A stretch of DNA of 16,148 bases from Rhodospirillaceae bacterium (GTDB lineage Bacteria > Pseudomonadota > Alphaproteobacteria > Rhodospirillales > Magnetovibrionaceae), in NCBI GenBank assembly GCA_002401565.1, contig NVTL01000022.1:5921-22068 (forward strand), given 5' to 3'. The notes beneath the pieces were generated by a model. It was not told where the DNA came from. It made no database searches and saw only the letters and a list, made by a program, of their open reading frames with translations. The translations under genes were made by a program, and so were the position numbers. Below are positions 1 through 7,689 of the stretch, piece after piece (within the stretch, counting starts at the first letter, position 1; every line of letters begins with the position of its first letter).

Positions 1-88
1 GGTCATCAACACGTTTAGGGCCTCGTCCACCCCGTGGCAGGTGTGGCTCAATGACGGTCCATTCTTGGTCTGATAAATCAAATCTCAT
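1..88 (-). CDS. IS5-family (IS427-like) transposase, N-terminal fragment cut by the window edge
   Basis: Reading leftward from an ATG at 88, 29 codons are open to the window edge. The peptide begins MRFDLSDQEW and continues with IEPHLP and GPKRVDD, which is the characteristic start of IS5-family transposases of the IS427 type (a DUF4096-like N-terminus preceding the DDE nuclease). A perfect Shine-Dalgarno, AGGAGG (98-103 read on the minus strand), stands about 9 nt upstream and fixes the start. The enzyme would cut and join the ends of its own element. It is transcribed in the same direction as the pilus operon and begins 126 nt after the prepilin peptidase stop. Only the N-terminus is visible, so I cannot tell whether the element is intact or uses the two-frame arrangement common in this group. 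Confidence 0.8.
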   Translation of the reverse strand, partial: MRFDLSDQEWTVIEPHLPRGGRGPKRVDD

Positions 89-163
89 GATGCAAATCCT
101 CCTGAGAAGGATCGAATCATACTTTGCCTTAACAATTCAATAAGTTAAATTGGGTTCACACCC
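1..163 (-). mobile_element. Left part of an IS5-family insertion sequence; proposed terminus near 163
   Basis: The transposase start at 88 needs an upstream IS end. Read on the minus strand, the sequence from 163 begins GGGTGTGAACCC and is preceded by CTA (166-164), which would suit the short TNA-type target duplications of this family. The terminus is inferred from position and composition. The partner inverted repeat lies outside the window, so the boundary cannot be confirmed here. Confidence 0.5.
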
Positions 164-213
164 TAGTCAAACCTCAATGATCTTTTAAAGGGTTAGGTGC
201 TCGTTCTTGTATG

Positions 214-1077
214 TTAAAGCGACATCATCAACGCCCAATAGTATGCCAGTAATTCATCACCGAAAGGAAGCACAATAGAACACGCGGCGATTAAAAATGG
301 CCCAAAAGCAATCGATATGCCCCGTTCACGGTTTCCCCAAACGATTAAAGCAACACCGATAATGGCCCCTAATCCGGATGCCAGTAAAAGCACCATAAAT
401 AATTTATGCCAACCCAGCCAGGCTCCAAAAGCGGAAAATAATTTGAAGTCGCCATATCCCATGGCTTCAATTTTAAACGTCAGTTTCACGCCCCAATACA
501 GGAACCACAAGGCTAGATATCCGGCCCCAGCCCCCCAAAGAGCATCTTGGAAACTTGCAAAGACATTAAAATAATTAACAATAATGCCAAGCCCGATGAG
601 GGGGAACGTCATGACATCTGGAATGATTTGATATTTAAAATCCAAAACAAAAATGCAAATCAAAGTGTATAAAAAAGGGATGGTGGCAACAAATTGCCAC
701 GTGGGTCCGAATCGCCAAAATGCCCCAATGGTCAGCAACATGGTTACCGTTTCCACCACGGGATATAGTCTGGAAATTTTTTGTTTACAGTGTGAACACC
801 GCCCGCGTAAAAAAAGATAAGAAAAAATAGGGATGTTCTCAAAAAATTTGATTTTATGCCCGCACAAAGGACAAAAAGAAGACGGAAAAGAAAGATTGAA
901 TTGATCGCCTTTTTCAAGGGCTGAGACGGCTTCATTGGTGGACTGAAACAGCCCCAACATAATTGACAATCGAAAGATCACGACATTCAAAAAGCTCCCA
1001 AATACAGCCCCAAAAACAACTGTGGATGCCCAAAATATATTTTCATCGATGTACGTTAGATTCACCAGATTCCCCAC
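214..1077 (-). CDS. pilD: Prepilin peptidase / N-methyltransferase (PilD/GspO, family A24)
   Basis: This polytopic inner-membrane aspartic protease removes the leader of type IV prepilins after the conserved Gly and methylates the new N-terminus. The 287-residue length is normal. Visible features are the N-terminal GSFLNVVIFRL motif (about 27-37); two zinc-type CxxC pairs, C69/C72 and C94/C97, marking the methyltransferase domain; catalytic Asp D146 in LDFKYQIIPD; and the second catalytic Asp D210 in the GYGD motif, followed by further hydrophobic helices. The substrates are presumably the six prepilin-like proteins in the same locus. The gene starts 19 nt after the phosphatase stop and is the last gene of the array. 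The start is GTG at 1077; a GTG four codons downstream, with GGGG in front of it, is an alternative. Function is confident. Confidence 0.95.
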   Translation of the reverse strand: MGNLVNLTYIDENIFWASTVVFGAVFGSFLNVVIFRLSIMLGLFQSTNEAVSALEKGDQFNLSFPSSFCPLCGHKIKFFENIPIFSYLFLRGRCSHCKQKISRLYPVVETVTMLLTIGAFWRFGPTWQFVATIPFLYTLICIFVLDFKYQIIPDVMTFPLIGLGIIVNYFNVFASFQDALWGAGAGYLALWFLYWGVKLTFKIEAMGYGDFKLFSAFGAWLGWHKLFMVLLLASGLGAIIGVALIVWGNRERGISIAFGPFLIAACSIVLPFGDELLAYYWALMMSL

Positions 1078-1096
1078 GCCTCAAACCCGAATAAGG

Positions 1097-1867
1097 TCAT
1101 AATTCGTCTTCACATCGAATAATAATCACGGTCACGTTATCAGGTGCCCCGTGTTTTTTTGAAACTTCAATAAGGTTCTCACATGCTTTTTTAACGCTTT
1201 GAGCTTTGTTTTTCGTGAGGGCTTGGCAAATTTCTTCATCGCTTACGAAGTCGTGCAATCCGTCAGAACAGAGTACGTACGTATCGCCGCCTTGACTGGA
1301 ATCGCGATCAACGAAAACGGGGATTGAATCGCGCAAACCTAAAGCATAAGTGATAATGTTCTTTTTTGGCGCCTCTCCAATTGATCCTCCATCCAACCAC
1401 ACTTGGTGGGCCGAGTGATCTTTCGTTAAGGGGACCAAAACACCCTTACGATATCGATACACCCGGCTGTCTCCAACATGGGCAAAAACAAGGGTCGCTG
1501 CCTTCAATACATAAAGAGCCCCAACGATTGTTGTGGCCATGCCCTGTCCGGAATTGATTGAATTGTTGTTGACGGTTTTAATGCGAGAATTGGCTTCAAT
1601 AAGGGCTTGCTCAAGCACAACATGGGCTTGGTCCACACTGAATTTGTCCTCAGATCGTTCAAGGCTTTGATCAAAACTTGAGTCCGTGTCTTCAATATGT
1701 TCTTCAATCACATCCACAGCAATAGCACTAGCGACATTGCCGGCACCATTGCCACCAACACCATCAGCCACCAAAAAAAGGTTTTCTGTATCATTGACGA
1801 GGATCGAATCCTCATTTTCATTGCGGCGCAACCCGGTATCTGTAATCCCGAATGTTTGAATGATCAT
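1097..1867 (-). CDS. PP2C-family Ser/Thr protein phosphatase (PppA/Stp-like)
   Basis: This soluble, metal-dependent phosphatase is expected to remove phosphate from Ser/Thr residues. All core PP2C motifs are present in its 256 residues: RRNENEDS with D20; VADGVGGNGAG with metal ligands D35 and G36; ATTIVGA near 111; HVGDSRVYR near 130; the SDG motif with D202; and PDN with D243. The length is that of a minimal bacterial PP2C with no extra domain or membrane segment. It lies between the FHA-cyclase and the prepilin peptidase and about 10 kb downstream of the kinase gene of the same array. I therefore infer that it opposes that kinase, as PppA opposes PpkA in type VI secretion. The ATG at 1867 follows an in-frame stop 6 nt upstream (TAA, 1871-1873); the Shine-Dalgarno is poor, so translation may depend on the upstream gene. 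Confidence 0.93.
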   Translation of the reverse strand: MIIQTFGITDTGLRRNENEDSILVNDTENLFLVADGVGGNGAGNVASAIAVDVIEEHIEDTDSSFDQSLERSEDKFSVDQAHVVLEQALIEANSRIKTVNNNSINSGQGMATTIVGALYVLKAATLVFAHVGDSRVYRYRKGVLVPLTKDHSAHQVWLDGGSIGEAPKKNIITYALGLRDSIPVFVDRDSSQGGDTYVLCSDGLHDFVSDEEICQALTKNKAQSVKKACENLIEVSKKHGAPDNVTVIIIRCEDEL

Positions 1868-1919
1868 GTTTTAAACCAGTTTATACTCTTCATGTGTGGG
1901 CTTTGAAAATAAGAAGCGA

Positions 1920-2879
1920 TTAAGATTCAACAAGAAACACCTCCATGGGGTTTTGAATGCCTTTGAGCATGGCCTTGCCGCAGAATTCGACTTGCATACC
2001 TTTGGATTGCAACTCGTCTTCGACTTCATCTAAAAAAGCACGAGAGCATAATGTTCGATTGATTTTAGGAATATCCGTTTGAGGATCGTCAAAACTTTCC
2101 TGTTGCAAACCTTCTATACGGAAGGTGATGTTGACATCATTTCCATGGATATCGCGTCCCGTTTCATCGGATCCGATTTCAAAAAATATACCAAAATGGA
2201 GGCTGATGCGAATATCGATATCAGGGTTATTGCTTTGTTTGTTCCGCGTGCGCGTTCGGTGCAAAATATCGCTAGAGACTTTTAGGGCATCGCGGGCATC
2301 ATGGAAGGTCGTCAGAAAACCATCTCCTGTGCTTTTATAGAAAATGTGTGCCACATCATTCAGTGATTTTTGATACATTTGTTCAAGACGTTTTTTGGTA
2401 TGATAGGCAATGGTTTCATCACGATTAGACATATCCGTTGAACGACATAAATCAAGAACCAGAAAAGCGGCAACATGTTCTTCATCATCGATACAGTCAA
2501 CGATCGATAGATCGCTATCGTTTTCATCATCGTAATTGGCCATAACGGCCTCGGCTTCATCAATGACATCGTTCCAATTAATTGTCAGAAATGTATCGCT
2601 TCCAACTCTTATGGATGCTGGAAAGTTGAATTCTTTGCTGCCGTGTAACGGAAGCCAGTTGTCATTGTCGTCAAAGGCTGTTCCATTTTTACTGCCCGTG
2701 TCTTGTGCGACGAATCCTGTGGGTGTTCGGCTCATCGTGACATGGGCCCGAGAAACACTTTGATTAGATACAACAACATCGTTATCGGAACGACGACCAA
2801 CTAAGATGTTGGGCTTATCTATTTCCAGAACGTAGTTTTCTTTCGAAACCGTATCGACAACGGTAATGACCCAAACCAT
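1920..2879 (-). CDS. FHA domain fused to a class III adenylate cyclase
   Basis: This predicted cytoplasmic signalling protein has 319 residues. Residues 20-100 form an FHA phosphothreonine-binding domain: GRRSDND (28-34), SVSRAH with S43, R44 and H46, and GSKNGT with N65. An acidic linker (about 105-133) leads to a class III nucleotidyl cyclase domain (about 136-319). The cyclase shows both metal Asp residues (D143 in LDLCRST, D186 in STGDGF), the purine-binding Lys K182, and D243, N250 and R254 in DIHGNDVNITFR. The last motif aligns position by position with the adenylate cyclase motif DIWGNTVNVASR. The Asp predicts ATP rather than GTP as substrate, and no catalytic residue appears lost. I infer that the FHA domain reads a phosphothreonine written by the kinase of this locus and so positions or tunes cAMP synthesis. 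An AGG lies 8 nt before the ATG. Confidence 0.9.
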   Translation of the reverse strand: MVWVITVVDTVSKENYVLEIDKPNILVGRRSDNDVVVSNQSVSRAHVTMSRTPTGFVAQDTGSKNGTAFDDNDNWLPLHGSKEFNFPASIRVGSDTFLTINWNDVIDEAEAVMANYDDENDSDLSIVDCIDDEEHVAAFLVLDLCRSTDMSNRDETIAYHTKKRLEQMYQKSLNDVAHIFYKSTGDGFLTTFHDARDALKVSSDILHRTRTRNKQSNNPDIDIRISLHFGIFFEIGSDETGRDIHGNDVNITFRIEGLQQESFDDPQTDIPKINRTLCSRAFLDEVEDELQSKGMQVEFCGKAMLKGIQNPMEVFLVES

Positions 2880-2912
2880 GATATTAACCTACTCAGAGAA
2901 TTTGTTGCCAGT

Positions 2913-2935
2913 GCCTTCCTGTAATTTAGGAAGAC
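2913..2935 (-). other. Intercistronic mRNA hairpin
   Basis: In the 74-nt gap between the PilO-P-like gene and the FHA-cyclase gene, the minus-strand RNA can pair GUCUUCCU with AGGAAGGC, an 8-bp stem with one U-G pair, around a 7-nt loop. No U-tract follows it, so it does not look like an intrinsic terminator. It may be a processing or stability element between two cistrons. Chance occurrence is possible. Confidence 0.35.
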
Positions 2936-2953
2936 GGCATTTAAGGAATAGCT

Positions 2954-3763
2954 CTATTTATTTTTCTTTTTCTTTCTAAATTTCAGCACATAACGCACGG
3001 TTCCATTCGCATCTTTTTTAACCAAGCGCACAATGCTAGATGCAATTTTTTCGACAATCACACCTTTTCTAAATTCGTCACCTTGCTGATAGTCTTTACT
3101 GTCGATCGTAGCATAGCGTTGATCGCCAATACGACCAATACCGGAAAGCTTATGAACCCAGCTTAAATCAATGACTTTTTCAATTTTGCCAATTGAACTG
3201 GCGGCAAAACGTTGGAAAGGGTTGCGTTTGTTTGGCTGGCCGACACGCTGGCTCAGTTTTAAAATTCGGTCACCCTGTAATCGCGCCGCATCGTTTTTAG
3301 GGGTTACGGAAAATGAAATGGCATGAATTGGTGGCGACACACTGGTGTCATATGGATGGATTTCGATGTTATGAATGCTAACATCCAAGCTTTCCAGCAA
3401 GGACAGAAATTTTAATAACTTTGCATAAGATTCAATCAGCCGAATATTAAATGTGGCTTGATCTTCTGTGTCTGGTGTCAATTCGTGAATGATGATTTCC
3501 GTTTGTTTTGCCAGGTTATTAAGGCGGCTCAGAACGGATGGCAGCGATTTTATCTTAAACTTAGTGCCATCACCATCAAGTTTGCGTGCTGCGACCTGCA
3601 TGGTTTGATTTTCTGTGGTCAGTATTGAATTGAGCACAAGCGCATCGCTTCGCCATGCCGTTTGCGTGGAATAGAAGGCTGAGTACCCAAAGACAAGCAG
3701 ACCAAAAACCAAATACATCACAGATATGATGAGGGGTTGGTGACGATGAACAAAGGCTTCCAT
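2954..3763 (-). CDS. PilO/GspM-like alignment-complex protein with a PilP/GspC-like C-terminal domain
   Basis: This predicted bitopic inner-membrane protein has 269 residues. A short cytoplasmic N-terminus is followed by one transmembrane helix (about 11-30). A helical stretch and a ferredoxin-like segment follow (about 75-155, around ALPSVLSRL-like and SIHNIEIHPYD regions), as in PilO/GspM. A linker leads to a C-terminal beta-rich part (about 200-262). There the string LSGIGRIGDQRYATID plus QQGDEF-GVIVEKI-IVRLV resembles the PilP / GspC homology-region fold, which contacts the secretin. It ends in a very basic tail, KFRKKKKNK. The gene starts 62 nt after the PilM-N gene, matching the canonical pilMNOP order. 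The PilO half is fairly secure from context and topology. The PilP half rests on a weak pattern and would make this a PilO-PilP fusion. Confidence 0.7.
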   Translation of the reverse strand: MEAFVHRHQPLIISVMYLVFGLLVFGYSAFYSTQTAWRSDALVLNSILTTENQTMQVAARKLDGDGTKFKIKSLPSVLSRLNNLAKQTEIIIHELTPDTEDQATFNIRLIESYAKLLKFLSLLESLDVSIHNIEIHPYDTSVSPPIHAISFSVTPKNDAARLQGDRILKLSQRVGQPNKRNPFQRFAASSIGKIEKVIDLSWVHKLSGIGRIGDQRYATIDSKDYQQGDEFRKGVIVEKIASSIVRLVKKDANGTVRYVLKFRKKKKNK

Positions 3764-3825
3764 ATTATCTTACCGTTTCTTTAGCAGGCCCCAATTTGGG
3801 TATTGTATCTGCTTTATTATATATT

Positions 3826-5712
3826 TTATTGCCCTGGTTTCTGGCGTTTATTTTTGTCGTACCAGGCATTGATTGTGAACCGAACGATGTGTTCTTGATC
3901 TGTTGTATCGATATGTGCGCCGCCAAATGTAATGTCACTGAAATCAGCCATAAACGAGGCTTTATCATTTTCCAAACGCTTAATATATTCTGATATTTCC
4001 AAAATATGGCCAATGGTTGAAGGTAAGACAGCGCCTTCGATGGTCAGCTTTTTACTTCGAACGGTATTACCTGATATAATTCGTGTGTCATCGCCGAGGT
4101 AGATGTCTGAAATCCACATGGCATTGTCCATGTTATCAGCAATGGACAGAAATTTTTCAGCCCATAAAACCTTATCAACGGTTTGAATTTTGGCATTGCT
4201 GTTGGTGCTCATTTCTGGCGGAGCGATACGGTTGCGCAAGACCGCATTGTTTTTAAGTTTTTGGGAAATTCCCGCAGATGTGTTTGCGTATTTGGTTTGG
4301 GCCTCATCTAAATAGGTCCATCCGACATAGAGGACGGCGACCATAAAGAGGCCAAAGAGAGAGAAGAACATACGGTCTTCTTTGAGTGTTTGCTCGAAAG
4401 TGTCGCTGGATTTATTTTTTTCGAAGGTTATTTTTTCGAACGCTATCGTGTTGAGCATTTCCATGAATTTTGAAATATCAATGCCAAACATCATATGCGC
4501 AGATTCGGGGTTGGTATTTCTTAATTTGCGAACTTTCTTTTTGGCCTTTTGAAGAAGCGTACCTTTGCGGGTCGCAAGCTTAGTCGACGAAATAATACGG
4601 CTTTCGGAAAATGTATATTTAACTTTTCCAACGGAAAATAAGTTCCCGGTTGAACCAGCCAAAAGGTTGATCGTAGCGGTCTCTGGCTCGTTGCACAACA
4701 AATCAACCGGCATTTCTGAAACTATTTTTCCCGGTACGAAAAGGCTTTTTTCGATAACGCTATCTAGGCCCCGGATTGCGGAAAGGTCGCCAAATATTTC
4801 AATAAATTCGATCATCCCGCCTAATTTCTGAGCTTCAAAATAGGCGATTGATTCAGAAACATTTTCAACAACTTCGTTCAGGAGCGGACGTAAAACTTTA
4901 CCATAAGAGCTTAATAGAATTTCATCTTCGGGTTTTAAATGTTCGCCCAACCGTAAATCTTTAACGTAGTTTTGTTTCGCCATTCCCTTTTGGGCGTCGC
5001 TGAGCGAAATGCCCATTTTTTCTGCAATGGCGGTCACCAACGATACTGTGCCAATGGGAATGGTTCGAACAAACACCTGTCCCAAGGCCTTGTCGATCGC
5101 GACAAAGCTGCTGCTCATGTCAGACATATGCAAAGTAGCGTGGACCTTGTTTGGTTGTTTTTGGGCCCGTGAAAAAAACAAAAATGGGCTGGGGATGACC
5201 TTGCTGATTAATGTTGCATGCTGGTCAAGGGCCCCTAAATACCGCCGCAGATCATCCACATCTATAAATGCAAATATTTGTTTTTGGTCATCCTCAGATC
5301 CGTACATCATAGAGCCAAAGGATGCTTCTTTAACATTCAGGCGTTGTTGCGCAAAATCACGGATGCCACCGGGACTGATGCCTTCGGGAATATCTGGGCC
5401 ATAATCTGAAATCACCACTTTCGAATCATCCAAAAGAAGCAAAATTTCGCCGACGTCCTTTAAGGATGTTTCAGGAATTGTTTGAAATGCAATGCGGATA
5501 TTCTTTTCCGTGCGTTCGGATGAATTGCCTTCTACGTCCAATTCGATGCTTTTAAAGGATTCCAGGGTTTTATGTGTGTCCGGCGATAAAATGCGGGCAA
5601 CCCAACTGGCTTCACCAACATGAATGATAAGTTTGTTTTTCTTTTGTGAAGAATTATCAGACTCTGACCGCAGTGCGGGAGCTTCAACCTTCTTTTTTCG
5701 TAAACCAAACAT
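3826..5712 (-). CDS. PilM-PilN fusion (GspL-like actin-fold assembly protein)
   Basis: This inner-membrane assembly protein should link the cytoplasmic ATPase to the periplasmic scaffold. In the 628-residue form (ATG at 5712), residues about 26-370 resemble the actin-like fold of PilM/GspL, with beta strands around KLIIHVGEASW and FVRTIPIGT and the late FGDLSAIRGLDSVI segment. A basic linker (about 388-400) leads to a single transmembrane helix (about 449-467) and a periplasmic PilN-like part (about 470-628) containing VLWAEKFLSIAD and MWISDI. Bacterial GspL is usually near 400 residues, so this is closer to a full PilM plus PilN. The frame stays open upstream to a TTG at 5814, but the added residues look unrelated to the family and the region contains promoter-like sequence, so I prefer ATG 5712. 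The start has only a weak ribosome site. Confidence 0.82.
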   Translation of the reverse strand: MFGLRKKKVEAPALRSESDNSSQKKNKLIIHVGEASWVARILSPDTHKTLESFKSIELDVEGNSSERTEKNIRIAFQTIPETSLKDVGEILLLLDDSKVVISDYGPDIPEGISPGGIRDFAQQRLNVKEASFGSMMYGSEDDQKQIFAFIDVDDLRRYLGALDQHATLISKVIPSPFLFFSRAQKQPNKVHATLHMSDMSSSFVAIDKALGQVFVRTIPIGTVSLVTAIAEKMGISLSDAQKGMAKQNYVKDLRLGEHLKPEDEILLSSYGKVLRPLLNEVVENVSESIAYFEAQKLGGMIEFIEIFGDLSAIRGLDSVIEKSLFVPGKIVSEMPVDLLCNEPETATINLLAGSTGNLFSVGKVKYTFSESRIISSTKLATRKGTLLQKAKKKVRKLRNTNPESAHMMFGIDISKFMEMLNTIAFEKITFEKNKSSDTFEQTLKEDRMFFSLFGLFMVAVLYVGWTYLDEAQTKYANTSAGISQKLKNNAVLRNRIAPPEMSTNSNAKIQTVDKVLWAEKFLSIADNMDNAMWISDIYLGDDTRIISGNTVRSKKLTIEGAVLPSTIGHILEISEYIKRLENDKASFMADFSDITFGGAHIDTTDQEHIVRFTINAWYDKNKRQKPGQ

Positions 5713-5728
5713 GTGTTCTGACCCAATT

Positions 5729-5814
5729 ATTATAAGAAGCTCAATCTTGAGAGTGTGACGGACAACCGCCCCGATAATAGTTTTTATATTAGCTACCAAA
5801 CACTTATGCGACAA
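5729..5814 (-). promoter_or_regulatory. Candidate promoter region upstream of the PilM-N gene
   Basis: The 140-nt gap after the last pseudopilin gene holds two promoter-like signals on the minus strand. One is TTGTCG (5814-5809), a 17-nt spacer, then TAATAT (5791-5786). The other is a perfect TATAAT (5734-5729) lacking a good -35, with a CTCAA/TTGAG inverted repeat (5740-5751) directly upstream. Either could start a unit covering the assembly scaffold, signalling and peptidase genes. These are consensus matches by eye only. Confidence 0.35.
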
Positions 5815-5852
5815 TAAGAAATTGCTTTAGGCAAAATATTGTGTCTGCGAAA

Positions 5853-6443
5853 TTAATAGGGAATATGAAAGAGTGTTATATCCGTTTTCCCATCTCCGGA
5901 AGCGACAGCCCCGCCACCGCCACCCGTTGATCCATCGTTACAGCTGGTTTGATAAAAACAGAGTTCCACCTGTAGTCTTTGTTTCGTAAAGTCTTCGAGC
6001 GCCAAGTATTTTGCAAGGCCCGCTGCACTTGGCGTTGTTGATACATCAACTTGCACATGACCATTTTCGGATGTGTCCGTTTCCGCGACAGTATAGGTTA
6101 CATCAAAGCCATATGCGCCGGATTTGTACCAATTTTGAGGTTGGGGGATTTCATCAAAAAAAGTTTGAACGGCCGCCGCTCGCGCAGCATCATTGGCACA
6201 AAAACCACCACAAAGCGTTGTATCTGATGCACGGGTCCGGCTTCGCGCATACGTCACAGCTCCGCGCATGGCCCAATGAGCGCGAATTTCAGCCAATTGG
6301 CGTTCAATTTCCAAATGCTCACTCACGCCAAAATGGTTGACCAGAGTTGAGGCCGTTAACATTGAAACCATCATGACGACCATGATGCTGATTAAAACGG
6401 CCCCGCGTTGGTGTTTCAGTTTGGTGTTCACGAATGTCATCAT
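5853..6443 (-). CDS. PilX/GspK-like minor pseudopilin
   Basis: The 196-residue protein has a type III signal: a short basic leader ending QRG (12-14), cleavage before A15, then a hydrophobic helix 15-36 (AVLISIMVVMMVSM). The Glu at mature position 5 is absent, which is typical of PilX and GspK tip subunits but not of major pilins. Two possible disulfide pairs are visible, C78/C82 and C162/C168, and a glycine run at 174-178 precedes the C-terminus. GspK is usually near 300 residues, so the size fits PilX better. Its ATG overlaps the upstream stop as ATGA, implying translational coupling. Position as the last of four minor pilins (order I/V, J/W, K/X) matches T2SS and T4P operons and supports a role in a priming tip complex. 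Confidence 0.82.
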   Translation of the reverse strand: MMTFVNTKLKHQRGAVLISIMVVMMVSMLTASTLVNHFGVSEHLEIERQLAEIRAHWAMRGAVTYARSRTRASDTTLCGGFCANDAARAAAVQTFFDEIPQPQNWYKSGAYGFDVTYTVAETDTSENGHVQVDVSTTPSAAGLAKYLALEDFTKQRLQVELCFYQTSCNDGSTGGGGGAVASGDGKTDITLFHIPY

Positions 6444-7060
6444 TCTCGTCCCAACCCAAAAATGAAATGCATATCGCTGGAATATTCAGAAGCAACAGCA
6501 TCTTTTTTGTTGACCAGATAAGGGTCAAAAATCTTTAGCCGATATGTGGCCCACCGCCGCTTGCCATTGAAGTCTATGGCCGTGTCCGTGCCCAGTGTTG
6601 CCAAATAACCTGTAACGTCTAAGGTTTCAGAACCCGAAACACATTCTGGAACGGGGTCGTTCACACCTCGACACGTTATGGATACGGGGGTTGTAAGGGT
6701 GCGGCTTGTCAATACTGGATTTGTTGGACCGGCGCCAAAGTCTTCATTGCTGGACAGGTTCAGTGTGTAATTCGACCTGGAAATTGTTGGGTCAACATTG
6801 GCATTGGACTGAAATCGTCCGCGCACGCCGGGGACATAACGGATCGTTCCCGAAATATTTTCAAGGCCGCCGTTCGCCAGAAGTCTAAACACTTCCCGGT
6901 GTTCTTGGTTCATGCGGACTTTAGCAACAATTTGATCGGCCATGCCCGCCATTTGAAACATGATACTGAAAATAACCGCGATCAAAAGCATCCCCGCAAA
7001 CGTCGCGACCATCAGTTCAATGAGCGTGAAGCCGCGCTGGTATATTGTCTTACAGATCAT
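6440..7060 (-). CDS. PilW/GspJ-like minor pseudopilin
   Basis: This 206-residue prepilin-like protein has a 10-residue leader MICKTIYQRG, predicted cleavage between G10 and F11, and FTLIELMVATFAG with Glu at mature position 5 (E15). The N-terminal hydrophobic helix runs to about residue 38. The rest is a beta-rich globular domain with a possible C130-C140 disulfide. The long helix containing QEHREVFRLLANGGLENI (about 51-69) is like that in PilW/GspJ. Start and stop overlap the neighbouring genes by 4 nt on both sides, so the three minor pilins are probably translated together. Assignment to the J/W class rests mostly on gene order and size. Confidence 0.85.
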   Translation of the reverse strand: MICKTIYQRGFTLIELMVATFAGMLLIAVIFSIMFQMAGMADQIVAKVRMNQEHREVFRLLANGGLENISGTIRYVPGVRGRFQSNANVDPTISRSNYTLNLSSNEDFGAGPTNPVLTSRTLTTPVSITCRGVNDPVPECVSGSETLDVTGYLATLGTDTAIDFNGKRRWATYRLKIFDPYLVNKKDAVASEYSSDMHFIFGLGRE

Positions 7061-7677
7061 TGCACGCCCCCGACAATGGTGACCAAATCAATTTCGGACT
7101 TCACGGGGAATTCTGTTGCACTGAGTGTGCCGTTTGTCGTGTCCGTCATCCGAAAAGGATATTCTATATGCATCGTGATCAAATTACACTGGTTCGACAA
7201 GCCACCAATGACACATTGAGAACCAATATTTAAGTAATTGGCATTTTCCCACGTAAGTTTACCAACGATTTGTTTGTTGTAATCAATCCATACCAAGTTT
7301 CGGTCATCGGTTGTTCCGGCAATACCATCAAAATACAAAAGCTTGCCGTCGTATGTTCCAACGAAGGTCGCGATGTTTGCGGCCGGGTGTACAAAAGCCA
7401 CCGTATCACTGTAAACAAAACGACCCGTGGACCCCACCGCCGTCACCGTCGGCAAAGTGTTGCTTGCATAAATAGCGGAGAGCCGTTCCATTTCTCCATT
7501 TAAGGCAAAAACCGCGCGCTGGCGATAATTGAGGTCTTGAAATTGCGTTGTTATCACGCTCCATAATGAGGTTAAGCCCATGACCAAAATTGAAGCCAAC
7601 ACCATACCCACCATCACTTCTATGAGGGTGAAGCCACGTTCTTTTTGAAGATGTGTGAGGGGGGGGTGTTGAATCAT
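7057..7677 (-). CDS. PilV/GspI-like minor pseudopilin
   Basis: This 206-residue prepilin-like protein has a leader ending KERG and cleavage between G15 and F16. Mature FTLIEVMVGMVLASILVMG has Glu at position 5 (E20). A helical segment (about 40-70) with RQRAVFALNGEMERLSAIYAS follows, as in PilV/GspI. The rest is a beta-rich domain with a possible C155-C164 pair. It begins 12 nt after the preceding pilin stop, with GGACG as ribosome site, and its stop overlaps the next start as ATGA. A role as one of the three tip-complex subunits is inferred from order. Confidence 0.85.
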   Translation of the reverse strand: MIQHPPLTHLQKERGFTLIEVMVGMVLASILVMGLTSLWSVITTQFQDLNYRQRAVFALNGEMERLSAIYASNTLPTVTAVGSTGRFVYSDTVAFVHPAANIATFVGTYDGKLLYFDGIAGTTDDRNLVWIDYNKQIVGKLTWENANYLNIGSQCVIGGLSNQCNLITMHIEYPFRMTDTTNGTLSATEFPVKSEIDLVTIVGGVQ

Positions 7678-7689
7678 GGTTATCGTCCG

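Noticed and set aside
2954..2980. A/T-rich run at the end of the PilO-P-like gene that looks like a terminator T-tract.
   Set aside because: It encodes the Lys-rich C-terminus (KKKKNK), and no GC-rich stem precedes it.
5009..5404. A 131-codon plus-strand open frame inside the PilM-N gene.
   Set aside because: Lies antisense to a well-supported gene; no family motif and a shadow-like composition.
5713..5814. N-terminal extension of the PilM-N protein from a TTG at 5814.
   Set aside because: The added 34 residues look non-homologous, overlap promoter-like sequence, and an ATG at 5712 starts a typical family N-terminus.
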